Source: Rhodococcus sp. (in: high G+C Gram-positive bacteria)
GTDB taxonomy: Bacteria; Actinomycetota; Actinomycetes; Mycobacteriales; Mycobacteriaceae
DNA length: 45,373 nucleotides
Assembly (NCBI GenBank): GCA_004211695.1
Contig: SEEV01000010.1
Coordinates: 1-45,373, forward strand
Reading direction: 5' to 3'
Of the stretch, positions 16,696 to 24,494 are shown one piece after another. The notes beneath the pieces were generated by a model, which ran no database searches, was not told the origin of the DNA, and worked only from the letters and a program-made list of their open reading frames with translations. Made by a program: the position numbers and the translations under genes. How positions within the stretch are numbered: position 1 is the first letter of the stretch; every line of letters begins with the position of its first letter.

Positions 16696-18072
16696 GTGTC
16701 GAGGTCTTCCGAGGATGGAGGTTCCTGCGCCGCCTATCTGGAAGACTTCGACGTGCCTGACGCTACCTTCGGCTGCCCTGACCTGACCACGTTCTGCCAC
16801 CTGGATGAGCTCGGCCTAGTCGTGGTCGGCCAGCGTCTGGAGCCCGATCGCGCGGTCCTGGCGTGCCGGGTCCTGGAGGCCGATGACGGCACCGAGGGCT
16901 GGTGCCGACGCTGCGGGTGTGCAGGAAGACTCCGGGACACCGTCACGCGGGAGCTGGCGCACGGGCCCGTGGGCTGGCGACCGACCACCCTGCTGGTGAC
17001 GATCCGCCGGTACCGGTGCACCGGGTGTGGGCATGTGTGGCGCCAGGACACCAGCCGCGCGGCCGAGCCGCGGGCCAAGCTGTCGCGTCGTGGACTGGCT
17101 TGGGCGCTGGAGGCGATCGTGTGTCAGCACTCGAGCATCGCTCGCGTCGCCCAAGGGCTCGGCGTCGCGTGGAACACCGCCAACGACGCGGCCCTGGCCG
17201 AGGGCCGACGGGTGCTGATCAACGATCCCGGCCGGTTGAACGGTGTGAAGGTCATCGGGGTCGATGAGCACGTATGGCGCCACACCCGCCGCGGGGACAA
17301 GTACGTCACCGTGATCATCGACCTCACGCCGGTGCGCGCCGGTACGGGTCCAGCGAGGCTGCTGGACATGATCCCGGGCCGCTCCAAGGCCGCGTTCAAG
17401 GCCTGGCTTACCCAGCGCCCCCAGGCGTGGCGCGAGGCCGTGGAGGTCGTCGCGATGGACGGGGTCACCGACTTCAAGACCGCCGCCGCGGAGGAAATCC
17501 CCGCCGCGGTCGCGGTGATGGACCCCTTCCACGTCGTGCGCCTGGCGGGCGACGCCCTCAACGACTGCCGCCGCCGCGTTCAGCAGACCACCCGCGGCCG
17601 CCGCGGCCGTAAGAACGACCCGCTCTACCGTGCCCGGCGAACCCTGCACACCGGTGCCGACCTGCTCACCGACAAGCAGGCCGCCCGACTCACGACCTTG
17701 TTCGCCGTCGATGAGCACGTCGAGGTCGAGGCCACCTGGGGCATCTACCAGCGGATGATCGCCGCCTACCGGCACCCCGACCCAGCCGCGGGCCGCGAGC
17801 TGATGGTCAAGCTGATCGAGTCGCTCAGCGCCGGCGTCCCCAGGCCGCTGGTCGAGATCGCCAAGCTCGGCCGCACCCTGAGCAAGCGAGCCGCTGACGT
17901 ACTGGCCTACTTCGACCGGCCCGGCACCAGCAACGGTCCAACCGAAGCGATCAACGGCCGCCTGGAGCACCTGCGCGGCTCCGCCCTCGGCTTCCGCAAC
18001 CTCACCAACTACATCGCCCGATCCCTACTCGAGGCAGGCGGATTCAGACCCCGACTGCACCCTGCATTGTGA
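16696..18072 (+). CDS. ISL3-family transposase
   Basis: A 458-residue DDE transposase. An N-terminal zinc-ribbon (WCRRCGCAG .. YRCTGCGHVW) is followed by an HTH region and the catalytic core: GVDEHVW (first Asp), VVAMDG (second Asp) and the C-terminal GPTEAINGRLEHLRG (Glu). It ends GGFRPRLHPAL, the usual tail of this actinobacterial ISL3 subgroup. The GTG at 16753 (VPDATFGCPDL) resembles the normal N-terminus of the group and may be the true start; the frame is open from 16696. The right terminus is probably the CCCTGCATTGTGAAG stretch overlapping and following the stop. I could not find a matching left inverted repeat in 16620-16700. The catalytic frame is intact. Confidence 0.9.
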   Translation: MSRSSEDGGSCAAYLEDFDVPDATFGCPDLTTFCHLDELGLVVVGQRLEPDRAVLACRVLEADDGTEGWCRRCGCAGRLRDTVTRELAHGPVGWRPTTLLVTIRRYRCTGCGHVWRQDTSRAAEPRAKLSRRGLAWALEAIVCQHSSIARVAQGLGVAWNTANDAALAEGRRVLINDPGRLNGVKVIGVDEHVWRHTRRGDKYVTVIIDLTPVRAGTGPARLLDMIPGRSKAAFKAWLTQRPQAWREAVEVVAMDGVTDFKTAAAEEIPAAVAVMDPFHVVRLAGDALNDCRRRVQQTTRGRRGRKNDPLYRARRTLHTGADLLTDKQAARLTTLFAVDEHVEVEATWGIYQRMIAAYRHPDPAAGRELMVKLIESLSAGVPRPLVEIAKLGRTLSKRAADVLAYFDRPGTSNGPTEAINGRLEHLRGSALGFRNLTNYIARSLLEAGGFRPRLHPAL

Positions 18073-18273
18073 AGTGGCGCTCTTCCTGGGGGTCGACCAA
18101 GATACGACGGAAACCGGCAACCAGTGATCTCGAGTTGAACTTGCCGCAGGTGAGGTGCTGGGGCGGATCGGAGTCGGCTGCCCGACCAGGTACAGCGATG
18201 CGCAAACGCAGCCGGAGGCCCGATCTTGTGTCACCGTTCGCAGTGGACTTCTTCGCGTACCCGCTCAGATCGG

Positions 18274-18855
18274 TCAACGGCGCACCCGATAGCGCAGGTG
18301 AAGCACCCGGTTGCCCTGAATCACCACGTCAGGATCCTCCAATAGGTGCTGCGCGTGGACCGACCCGAAGTAGCGCTTGCCGGACCCGAACACCACGGGT
18401 ACGACGTCCATGCGCACCTCGTCGACCAAACCTGCGGCAAGCACCTGGCCACCGACGTCGCCAGCGGCGACCTCGACCATGCGGTCACCCGCAAGCTCCT
18501 GCGCCTTGGCTACGGCTGCCTCGACGCCGTCGACGAAGTGAAACGGCGCCTCGGGGTCCCAGCCCTCGGGCTCCGGCCGGTGCGTCACGACGACCACGTG
18601 GTCGATCCCGCCCGGAGGCTTCCCGTCCCAGCCGTCCGTCATGTCGAAGACGTGGCGGCCGACGAGTGTCGCCCCGATCTGGTCCCAGTACGGCCGGGTG
18701 TAATCGTAGGACACCTGCGACACCTTGATCTCGCCGCTCTCGTCCAACGGGACGTCACCGTTGGACAACCAGTCGAACAGCGGTCCGGGCTGGTCGTGCT
18801 CGTCCGCGACGAAGCCGTCCACCGACACCGAGCTGTACATGACCACCTTGCCCAC
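18274..18855 (-). CDS. Dihydrofolate reductase/RibD C-terminal-like protein
   Basis: A 193-residue protein of the RibD_C/DHFR-like family (YwjB/YyaP type). It has VMYSSVSVDGFVAD at the N-terminus, LVGRHVFDMTDGWDG in the middle and a late GDVGGQVLAAGLVDEVRMDVVPVVFGSGKRYF block. GTG at 18855 has AAAGGAGAG upstream. Such proteins bind NADPH in a DHFR-like fold, but most have no known substrate. Its start is 66 bases from the stop of the AraC-type gene upstream on the same strand, so the two may be co-transcribed. It lies between two ISL3-type termini. Confidence 0.85.
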   Translation of the reverse strand: MGKVVMYSSVSVDGFVADEHDQPGPLFDWLSNGDVPLDESGEIKVSQVSYDYTRPYWDQIGATLVGRHVFDMTDGWDGKPPGGIDHVVVVTHRPEPEGWDPEAPFHFVDGVEAAVAKAQELAGDRMVEVAAGDVGGQVLAAGLVDEVRMDVVPVVFGSGKRYFGSVHAQHLLEDPDVVIQGNRVLHLRYRVRR

Positions 18856-18921
18856 GGGGCTCTCCTTTGCTTTGGGGTGCCCCCAAATTAGCGTGTCGTG
18901 AGCTGTCGCTCTTGTAAGAAA

Positions 18922-19572
18922 TCAATCGGCCGGCAGCGGCCAGCTTTCCAGTGCGTGGCCGGGATGTTCGCGCAGGAACCGCCGCCGGACTTCGACGTAC
19001 CGGGTCGGCGTGAGCCCGGTGAACGCCCGGAACTCGTGGCCGAAGTGGGCCTGGTCGAAGTAGCCTGCGCCACCGGCGAGGTCGGCCCAGTCGATCGGTC
19101 CGGCGGGGTTGATAGCGAACACGGTGGCGGTGAAGCGGTAGGTGCGGGCCAGCCGCTTCGGCGTGACGCCGATGAGCTCCTTGAACCGCTGTGCCAGATG
19201 AGTGGTGCTGACACCGGCTGCCACGCTCAGGTCGCCGATCGCCACCGCCCCGCTGGTCGCCGCGATGACGCTGCTCGTATCGCGGACCAGCCCCAGACCG
19301 GCGGTCTCGCACAGCCGTCGCATTAGCTCCTCCTCGAGCAGCGTCAGCATCTCGTGCGGTCCGTCCGCCGTGGCCAGCCGGTCCCGCAGCTCAGCAATGG
19401 CGGGCCGGCCCCAAACCTGCTCTACCGTCACCGGCCGGTCACACGGCTCGGCCGCGGGCATCGGCGGCAGCGTAAGCCGGGCGTACGGCGGCGCACCCTC
19501 CAGGTAGTAGAGGTCGTCGATCAGCCCGTCCAGCGGCGGTCGCGGCACCCTGGACACGTACTCCACGCCCAC
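18922..19572 (-). CDS. AraC-family regulator, probably with an internal deletion
   Basis: A 216-residue protein with a C-terminal AraC/XylS double helix-turn-helix: AIGDLSVAAGVSTTHLAQRFKE and GYFDQAHFGHEFRAFTGLTPTRYVE. The N-terminus (PRPPLDGLIDDLYYLEG) matches the start of a DUF6597-type sensor domain, but the text jumps from LTLPPMPA directly to the late part of that domain (CDRPVTVEQVWG). Typical relatives are about 270 residues, so an in-frame loss of some 60-70 residues is likely (length comparison from memory). DNA binding should survive and sensing may not. It probably controls the DHFR-like gene just downstream. Confidence 0.8.
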   Translation of the reverse strand: MGVEYVSRVPRPPLDGLIDDLYYLEGAPPYARLTLPPMPAAEPCDRPVTVEQVWGRPAIAELRDRLATADGPHEMLTLLEEELMRRLCETAGLGLVRDTSSVIAATSGAVAIGDLSVAAGVSTTHLAQRFKELIGVTPKRLARTYRFTATVFAINPAGPIDWADLAGGAGYFDQAHFGHEFRAFTGLTPTRYVEVRRRFLREHPGHALESWPLPAD

Positions 19573-19590
19573 GGTATCGCCGACGCCCCA

Positions 19591-19622
19591 CCCCGACTAC
19601 ACCCTCAACTGTGAAGAGCCCC
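19591..19622. mobile_element. Isolated ISL3-type right terminus
   Basis: The sequence CCCCGACTACACCCTCAACT followed by GTGAAGAGCCCC closely resembles the end of the ISL3 element near 18049-18075 (CCCCGACTGCACCCTGCATT then GTGAAG), in the same orientation. In one frame it still reads PRLHPQL, the usual ISL3 transposase tail. No other part of a second ISL3 transposase is visible, so this is a terminal scrap. The DHFR-like and AraC-type genes lie between the two termini. Confidence 0.65.
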
Positions 19623-19811
19623 TGATCGAGCCGCTCGACGTCGCGCCGCTGTTCAGGATGCAATTGCACCAGCTGCATTTCCGCGCGGTCGCCCAGTAAC
19701 TGTCGGCATCGCTGAAACCGCTCCACCCCACCCACGGCTCGCGCACCTTCAGGCGACGGAACTGGGCGAGGCCGCGATGCGCCTTGGCAGACCCTCCTGC
19801 AGAAACTGCCG

Positions 19812-19982
19812 TCAGCCTGCGAACCTCGGATCGTTCGGCCCGTGATAGAAGCTCGCGTTCGGCTCGACCACCATGTCGAACTCGTGGACATAGCGAGCCC
19901 ACCGGGCGGACACCGGTGCCCGCACCCGAAATAGCACGCCCACCCAGTCGTCATCCCACCAACCAGACGCGTCGCGCGGATC
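19812..19982 (-). pseudogene. Unidentified 57-codon fragment without a start
   Basis: On the minus strand, an open frame directly after the broken TetR gene reads SGWWDDDWVGVLFRVRAP, then VSARWARYVHEFDMVVEPNA, then SFYHGPNDPRFAG and a stop. The composition looks like real protein, with Trp-rich and acidic stretches, but there is no start codon in frame and I do not recognise the family. It is probably the C-terminal end of a lost gene. The stretch from 19623 to 19811 holds no clear coding frame. Confidence 0.4.
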
Positions 19983-20449
19983 ACGCCGCGGAGCCGGGCT
20001 CGGTCAGCTCGTCGAGGTCGGGCAGCGGCCGGCGGCGGATCTCCGCGGCCTTGTCGGCAGGCGCGCCGAACATGATCAGCATGTCGCGGGTCACCCGGTC
20101 GGTGGCCTCGGCGTCGTCCCGCTCCGGCTGGTCCGGGCCAGTCGCCTCACCAGCCGGAAACTGCGGGCGAACGTCTCCGCCGGATCCTCGTCACCCTTGG
20201 TCGGCTTGTCGAGAATGCACCGATGTCATCGACACCTCGTGTGACCGCCGCCCGGAACAGCTTCTCCTTGCTGTCGAAGTGGTTGTGGAACGAACTCATG
20301 CCGACGTCGGCCGCATGAGTGATCTCGAGTGCCGGCACGTTGAACGTGCCCGCCGCGATGAACGTCTGGGCAGCGCGGACAGGCGCCGCCCGCGTGCGCA
20401 TCTTGCGCCGCTCGGGCCGGTTCGCCGCCGTGCCGTTCGGATTGGTCAT
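19981..20449 (-). pseudogene. Broken TetR-family regulator of cluster 2 (paralogue B)
   Basis: The N-terminus is intact and matches the other two copies: RPERRKMRTRAAPVRAAQTF, then LEITHAADVGMSSFHNHFDS. The frame then shifts; GDEDPAETFARSFRLVRRLA is readable in the next frame. About 70 codons are then missing, and the C-terminus resumes as PERDDAEATDRVTRDMLIMF through RRRPLPDLDELTEPGSAA and a stop. One frameshift and one internal deletion therefore remove the ligand domain. A truncated product of about 100 residues with a DNA-binding domain could still be made from ATG 20449. It is divergent from the cluster 2 dioxygenase. Confidence 0.88.
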
Positions 20450-20478
20450 GCCCCGACGGTGGATGAAACCATCAATTG

Positions 20479-20537
20479 TGACGATTTCGTCAAAAATCTC
20501 TTGACTGACGCTCCCATCGCATGTGACGATATCGTCA
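20479..20537. promoter_or_regulatory. Cluster 2 operator pair, including a perfect 14-bp palindrome
   Basis: TGACGATTTCGTCA at 20479-20492 has perfect 6-bp arms. TGACGATATCGTCA at 20524-20537 is a fully perfect palindrome, 45 bp downstream and 19 bases from the dioxygenase start. Related sites occur at clusters 1 and 3. The operators are better preserved than the adjacent TetR gene, which is broken, so control by one of the two intact paralogues in trans is plausible. Confidence 0.8.
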
Positions 20538-20556
20538 GTCGGCAGAGGAGGAGATT

Positions 20557-21690
20557 GTGACCACGCACATCGACGCTCACAGAGGTCTTCACAGCGAGCA
20601 GGGAGCGCTGCGGGGAGAGCACCCGGGCCGCTCGCGTGACCCCCTGATCAAGGTTCGTGACCTGGCCTGGCTGGAGTTCGAGAAGCCGGACCTGACCCGC
20701 GCCGAGGCGTTCGCCAGAGCGTTCGGCTTCAGCACGGTGCTGCACACCGGCGACGCGCTGCAGCTGCGCGGCACCGACCCCGGATCGCCCTGCGTGGTTG
20801 TCCGGCGCGGTCGGCGCTCGCGCTTCGTCGGCGCCGCGTTCGCTGCCGACGACCGGGCCGATGTCGAGCGGCTCGCCAGCGCGACCGGCGCACGGACCCG
20901 CAGGCTGCCGGAGGCGATCGGTGGGGTCTCGGTGGACCTCACCGATCCGAACGGGATTCCAGTTCGCGTGGTCGCCGGCACGCACGAGCTGCCCGGCTTG
21001 CCCCCGCAGGAGCCGCACACCTTCAACTTCGGGCACGAGTTGCGCCGCACCAACGCCACGCAGCGCCCCCCGCGCGATCCGGCCCGGGTGCAGCGGTTGG
21101 GACATGTCGTGCTGCAGAGCACGAAGTACATCCAGACACTGAACTGGTACCTCGACCACCTCGGGTTGATCGTCAGCGACTTCATGTACTACCCCGGCCA
21201 GCGCGAACGCGGCCCGGCGATGAGCTTCATCCGGTGCGATCGTGGCTCGACGCCCGCCGACCACCACACGCTGGCACTGGCGTTGGGTCCCTCGAACCGC
21301 TATGTGCACTCCGCGTATCAGGTATGCGATCTGGATGCGATCGCGGCGGGCGGTGAATACCTGCGCGAGTCGGGGTATCACCGGTCGTGGGGGATCGGCA
21401 GGCATATCCAGGGCAGTCAGATCTTCGACTACTGGCGCGATCCCGACGGGTTCCTGGTCGAGCACTTCAGCGACGGGGACATGTTCGACAACACCCTCGA
21501 ACCGGGATGGGCGCCGTTCACCGCGTCCGGTCTGGCCCAGTGGGGACCCCCGGCCACCAAGGATTTTCTCGGCATCTCACCCGGCCGGGAAGCAGTTCAC
21601 GAACTGCGGTCGATGGTGACCGCGATCCGTGGCGACAACGAATTCGACATCACCCGTCTCCGGGGACTCCTGAAAGTGGCACGCTCATGA
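20557..21690 (+). CDS. Two-domain VOC extradiol-type dioxygenase (cluster 2)
   Basis: A 377-residue protein, the same length as the cluster 1 enzyme and collinear with it throughout. The likely iron ligands are retained: GHVVLQ, RYVHSAYQ and FLVEHFSDGD, plus DHHTLA. The first 15 or so residues (..HRGLHSEQGALRGEH) and the core are nearly the same; the N-terminal module differs more. GTG at 20557 has GAGGAGGAG upstream. First gene of a three-gene plus-strand operon (dioxygenase, FAH, monooxygenase) joined by ATGA overlaps. It presumably cleaves a related catechol. Confidence 0.85.
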   Translation: MTTHIDAHRGLHSEQGALRGEHPGRSRDPLIKVRDLAWLEFEKPDLTRAEAFARAFGFSTVLHTGDALQLRGTDPGSPCVVVRRGRRSRFVGAAFAADDRADVERLASATGARTRRLPEAIGGVSVDLTDPNGIPVRVVAGTHELPGLPPQEPHTFNFGHELRRTNATQRPPRDPARVQRLGHVVLQSTKYIQTLNWYLDHLGLIVSDFMYYPGQRERGPAMSFIRCDRGSTPADHHTLALALGPSNRYVHSAYQVCDLDAIAAGGEYLRESGYHRSWGIGRHIQGSQIFDYWRDPDGFLVEHFSDGDMFDNTLEPGWAPFTASGLAQWGPPATKDFLGISPGREAVHELRSMVTAIRGDNEFDITRLRGLLKVARS

Positions 21691-22625
21691 CTATTTCCAT
21701 CTACCGCACGGTCGGCGGCTGGTGGGCGGGCAGTTCCGACGCCGTGGCCAAGGTCGACACCGACGCGACGACGACGGCGCAACTGTTGGCCGACCGCCCG
21801 GTGATCGATCGGGCCGCCGCGAGCACCGAGACGGTGCCGGTGAGCAGCCTCGAGCTGCTGTCACCGGTGACCGAGCCGTGCCGCGTCGTTGCCCAGATGA
21901 CCAACTTCGCATCGCACGTGAAGGACACCGGAGGGGACCCGAAGAAGGTGCCGCTCACGTTCTTTCGTAAGGCGTCGGGGTCGATCGCCGGGCCTGTCGA
22001 CGACATCGTCAGGCCGGCGCATGTCCGCCTGCTCGACTACGAGGTGGAGATCGGTTTGGTGATCGGTAGCGACGTGCCTGTCGGAACCGCGATCACCGCC
22101 GACAACCTGGCCGACTATATCTGCGGTCTCGTGGTGACCAACGATGTATCGGCGCGCGACGTGCAACTGGCGAAAACGCAGTTCTACGAGGCGAAGTCGT
22201 ATCCGACGTTCACACCCGTCGGGCCGGCGCTGGTGCTGCTGGACGCCGAGGAGCTGAACCGATTCGGCGAGCTGCGCCTGCAACTGTGGGTCAACGGCGG
22301 GCTGCGCCAGGACAGCACGGTCGAGGGCGACATGATCTATCGGCCGGTCCAGGCCCTTGCTGCGCTCGCCCGCTTCCAGCAGCTGTCCGCCGGCGACCTC
22401 GTGATGACCGGCACACCCGTCGGGACGGCCCTGTCTGCGCCGCCGAAGCCGGTGCAGAAGCTCGTGGGTCTGCTGCCGGACGACGTCAAGTGGAAGATGT
22501 TCTTTTCCGGCCAGGCCAAGAACACCAAGTACTTGCACGACCGCGATGTCGTCGAGGCGACCATCGGAACCGACGACGGCAAGATCGATCTCGGCACGCA
22601 GCGCAACCGGGTCAGGTACGCATGA
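21687..22625 (+). CDS. Fumarylacetoacetate hydrolase-family protein (cluster 2)
   Basis: A 312-residue paralogue of the cluster 1 FAH protein, the same length and with the same metal-site blocks (LLDYEVEIGLV, VTNDVSARDVQ, FYEAKSYPTFTPVGPA). ATG at 21687 overlaps the dioxygenase stop (ATGA), and its own stop overlaps the monooxygenase start the same way. It probably acts on the ring-opening product of the dioxygenase just upstream. One difference is an extra residue in the VEGDMIYRPVQ loop compared with VADMIYQPTE in cluster 1. Confidence 0.9.
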   Translation: MTISIYRTVGGWWAGSSDAVAKVDTDATTTAQLLADRPVIDRAAASTETVPVSSLELLSPVTEPCRVVAQMTNFASHVKDTGGDPKKVPLTFFRKASGSIAGPVDDIVRPAHVRLLDYEVEIGLVIGSDVPVGTAITADNLADYICGLVVTNDVSARDVQLAKTQFYEAKSYPTFTPVGPALVLLDAEELNRFGELRLQLWVNGGLRQDSTVEGDMIYRPVQALAALARFQQLSAGDLVMTGTPVGTALSAPPKPVQKLVGLLPDDVKWKMFFSGQAKNTKYLHDRDVVEATIGTDDGKIDLGTQRNRVRYA

Positions 22626-24160
22626 ATGACGATCCCAGCTTCGTCCCGGTGGTGATCGTCGGCGCGGGGCCGACCGGAATCACCGCGGCAACGAAGCTTG
22701 CGCAGTACGGCGTCGACTGCCTCGTCCTCGACCGCTGGCAGGACGTCTACCCGCAGCCGCGTGCCGTTCATCTGGACGACGAAATCTACCGGTTACTGGC
22801 CGGGCTGGGCATTGCCGATGAGTTCGCCGCGATCTCCCGACCGGCGCACGGTCTACAGCTGCGGGACCGGAACATGCGGGTGATGGCGCAGTTTCACCGA
22901 GAGTGCGCCGAAAGCATCAACGGTTACCCGCAGGCGAACATGTTCGACCAGCCGGAGCTCGAGGCGCTGCTGCGGGCGAACCTGAAGCAGTACCCGCACG
23001 CCGTCCTCCGGGTCGATGCCGAGGTGACCGAAGCCGTTCCGATCGGTATTGACAAAGTGCAGGTCACGTTCACCGATCGGGTCAGCGGCGAAGAGCACCG
23101 GGTGGAGACGAGATACCTGCTCGGCTGCGACGGCGCCAACAGCTTGGTCCGCGCCGCGATCGACGCCCGCATGGAGGACTTGCAGTTCCAGCAGCGTTGG
23201 CTCGTGGTCGATGTGGCAACGGCCGCAGAGCTGAATCAGTGGGAGGGCGTCCACCAGGTCTGCGATCCGCATCGAGCGGCCACGTACATGCGGATCGGCG
23301 ATACCCGCTACCGGTGGGAGTTCCGGCTCCTGCCGGACGAGACGGCCGACGACTTCAGCACCATGGCGGCGCTCTACCCGCTGATCCGGCCGTGGGTGGA
23401 AGGCGTTGCGCTCGACGAGCTGGAGCTCGGGCGCGTCGCCGAGTACACGTTCCGCGCACAGGTGGCGAACCGCTGGCACCGTGGCAACATGTTCGTCCTT
23501 GGCGACGCCGCCCACCTGACGCCACCGTTCATCGGCCAGGGCCTGTGCGCAGGGCTGCGCGATGCGATGAACCTCGGGTGGAAGCTCGCCGGCGTGGTCA
23601 ACGGATGGTTGCCGGAGAGTGTGCTCGACACGTATGAGCAGGAGCGCATGCCGCACGCGCGGTACATGATCCGGTTCGCGCTCGCAGTGGGCACGGCGAT
23701 GACCGCGGGTGGCGAGGTCGGCAACTTCCTCCGCCGAGTGGTGCTTCCGCGCCTGCATCGGATCCCGGGGGTGAGGGAGAAGATCGTCGACAGCACGACA
23801 CCCGCGTTGCACAGCAGCGCATTGGCACATAAATCACGCGGACGACGCGAATTGGCGGGCAAGTTGTGCCCGAATCCTGTTCTGGTCGATGGCAAACGGC
23901 TCGACAATGTCGTCGGCGCCAGGTTCGCGGTGATCACATCCGCTCCACTCGATCCGCCCCAGCGTGACGAGATGACCCGCCGCGGCGCCGTCGTCGTGGC
24001 AGCTCATCCCGGCACTGAACTGGCACTCTGGCTAGCGGTCGGTCGGGCCATGGCCGCGGTGGTGCGACCGGATCGGACGGTGCTGTGCGCCGGCCGCGAT
24101 CTGGCCGAAGTCTGCTGCACGGTACCGATTTTCGCGCCACCCGCCGATACCGGCGCTTGA
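22622..24160 (+). CDS. FAD-dependent aromatic monooxygenase (cluster 2)
   Basis: A 512-residue class A flavoprotein with GAGPTG, GCDGANSLVR and GDAAHLTPPFIGQGLCAG motifs. It is collinear with the 513-residue cluster 1 enzyme (for example WQDVYPQPRAVHLDDEIYRL against WEGVYAQPRAVHLDGEIHRI). In cluster 2 it follows FAH directly, while in cluster 1 an acyl-CoA synthetase and a DoxX-like gene intervene. Its stop overlaps a following ATG by one base (TGATG), which opens the apparent P450 fragment. Expected to hydroxylate a phenolic substrate before ring cleavage. Confidence 0.9.
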   Translation: MNDDPSFVPVVIVGAGPTGITAATKLAQYGVDCLVLDRWQDVYPQPRAVHLDDEIYRLLAGLGIADEFAAISRPAHGLQLRDRNMRVMAQFHRECAESINGYPQANMFDQPELEALLRANLKQYPHAVLRVDAEVTEAVPIGIDKVQVTFTDRVSGEEHRVETRYLLGCDGANSLVRAAIDARMEDLQFQQRWLVVDVATAAELNQWEGVHQVCDPHRAATYMRIGDTRYRWEFRLLPDETADDFSTMAALYPLIRPWVEGVALDELELGRVAEYTFRAQVANRWHRGNMFVLGDAAHLTPPFIGQGLCAGLRDAMNLGWKLAGVVNGWLPESVLDTYEQERMPHARYMIRFALAVGTAMTAGGEVGNFLRRVVLPRLHRIPGVREKIVDSTTPALHSSALAHKSRGRRELAGKLCPNPVLVDGKRLDNVVGARFAVITSAPLDPPQRDEMTRRGAVVVAAHPGTELALWLAVGRAMAAVVRPDRTVLCAGRDLAEVCCTVPIFAPPADTGA

Positions 24161-24288
24161 TGCATAGACCCGCCGACGTCCCGACCTACGAACCGGACCT
24201 GTATTCGACGCAGCGGATCGATGCCAGTATCTGCTGCGTTGGGGGAGCCACATTCGATGTGCGTGGCCCGTGCGCCGCCGCGCTGTGA
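24160..24288 (+). pseudogene. Probable start of a lost cytochrome P450 gene
   Basis: ATG at 24160 is coupled to the monooxygenase stop (TGATG). The first codons read MHRPADVPTYEPDLYSTQ, a typical opening of actinobacterial P450s (..VPxYDPDLY..). After about 23 codons the similarity stops and the frame runs on to a TGA at 24286-24288 with no P450 features. Together with the fragment at 5109-5279 it suggests that both clusters once ended in a P450 gene. The call rests on a short motif. Confidence 0.4.
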
Positions 24289-24494
24289 GCGACGCCAGCA
24301 CCCGGCATGACATCCTCGTCGCCGCCGACGCCGGGAAGCTACGTCACAGGGAGTGCTCGGCGCTGATGATCGACTACCTAGTGCCGTAGCGCGCGACACC
24401 ACGATCAGCGGGAAAGCCAATGCGCCGGCCTTTCTTGCGATGTACCCGCACCAGTGGGAGCGGTACCAACAAACTTCAACGATCGGAGAAACGA
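24289..24494. other. Intergenic region with a possible TetR N-terminal scrap
   Basis: Around 24287-24330 the plus strand reads VSDASTRHDILVAADAG, reminiscent of the first helix of a TetR protein (xSTRERILxAA), but nothing follows. The remainder up to the stress-protein gene shows no clear feature apart from GGAGAA at 24485-24490, the ribosome-binding site of that gene. Confidence 0.3.

Noticed and set aside
16696-19622. A complete composite transposon bounded by two ISL3 elements
   Set aside because: Only one transposase is present, the second ISL3 trace is about 30 bases, and no left ends or target duplications were found.
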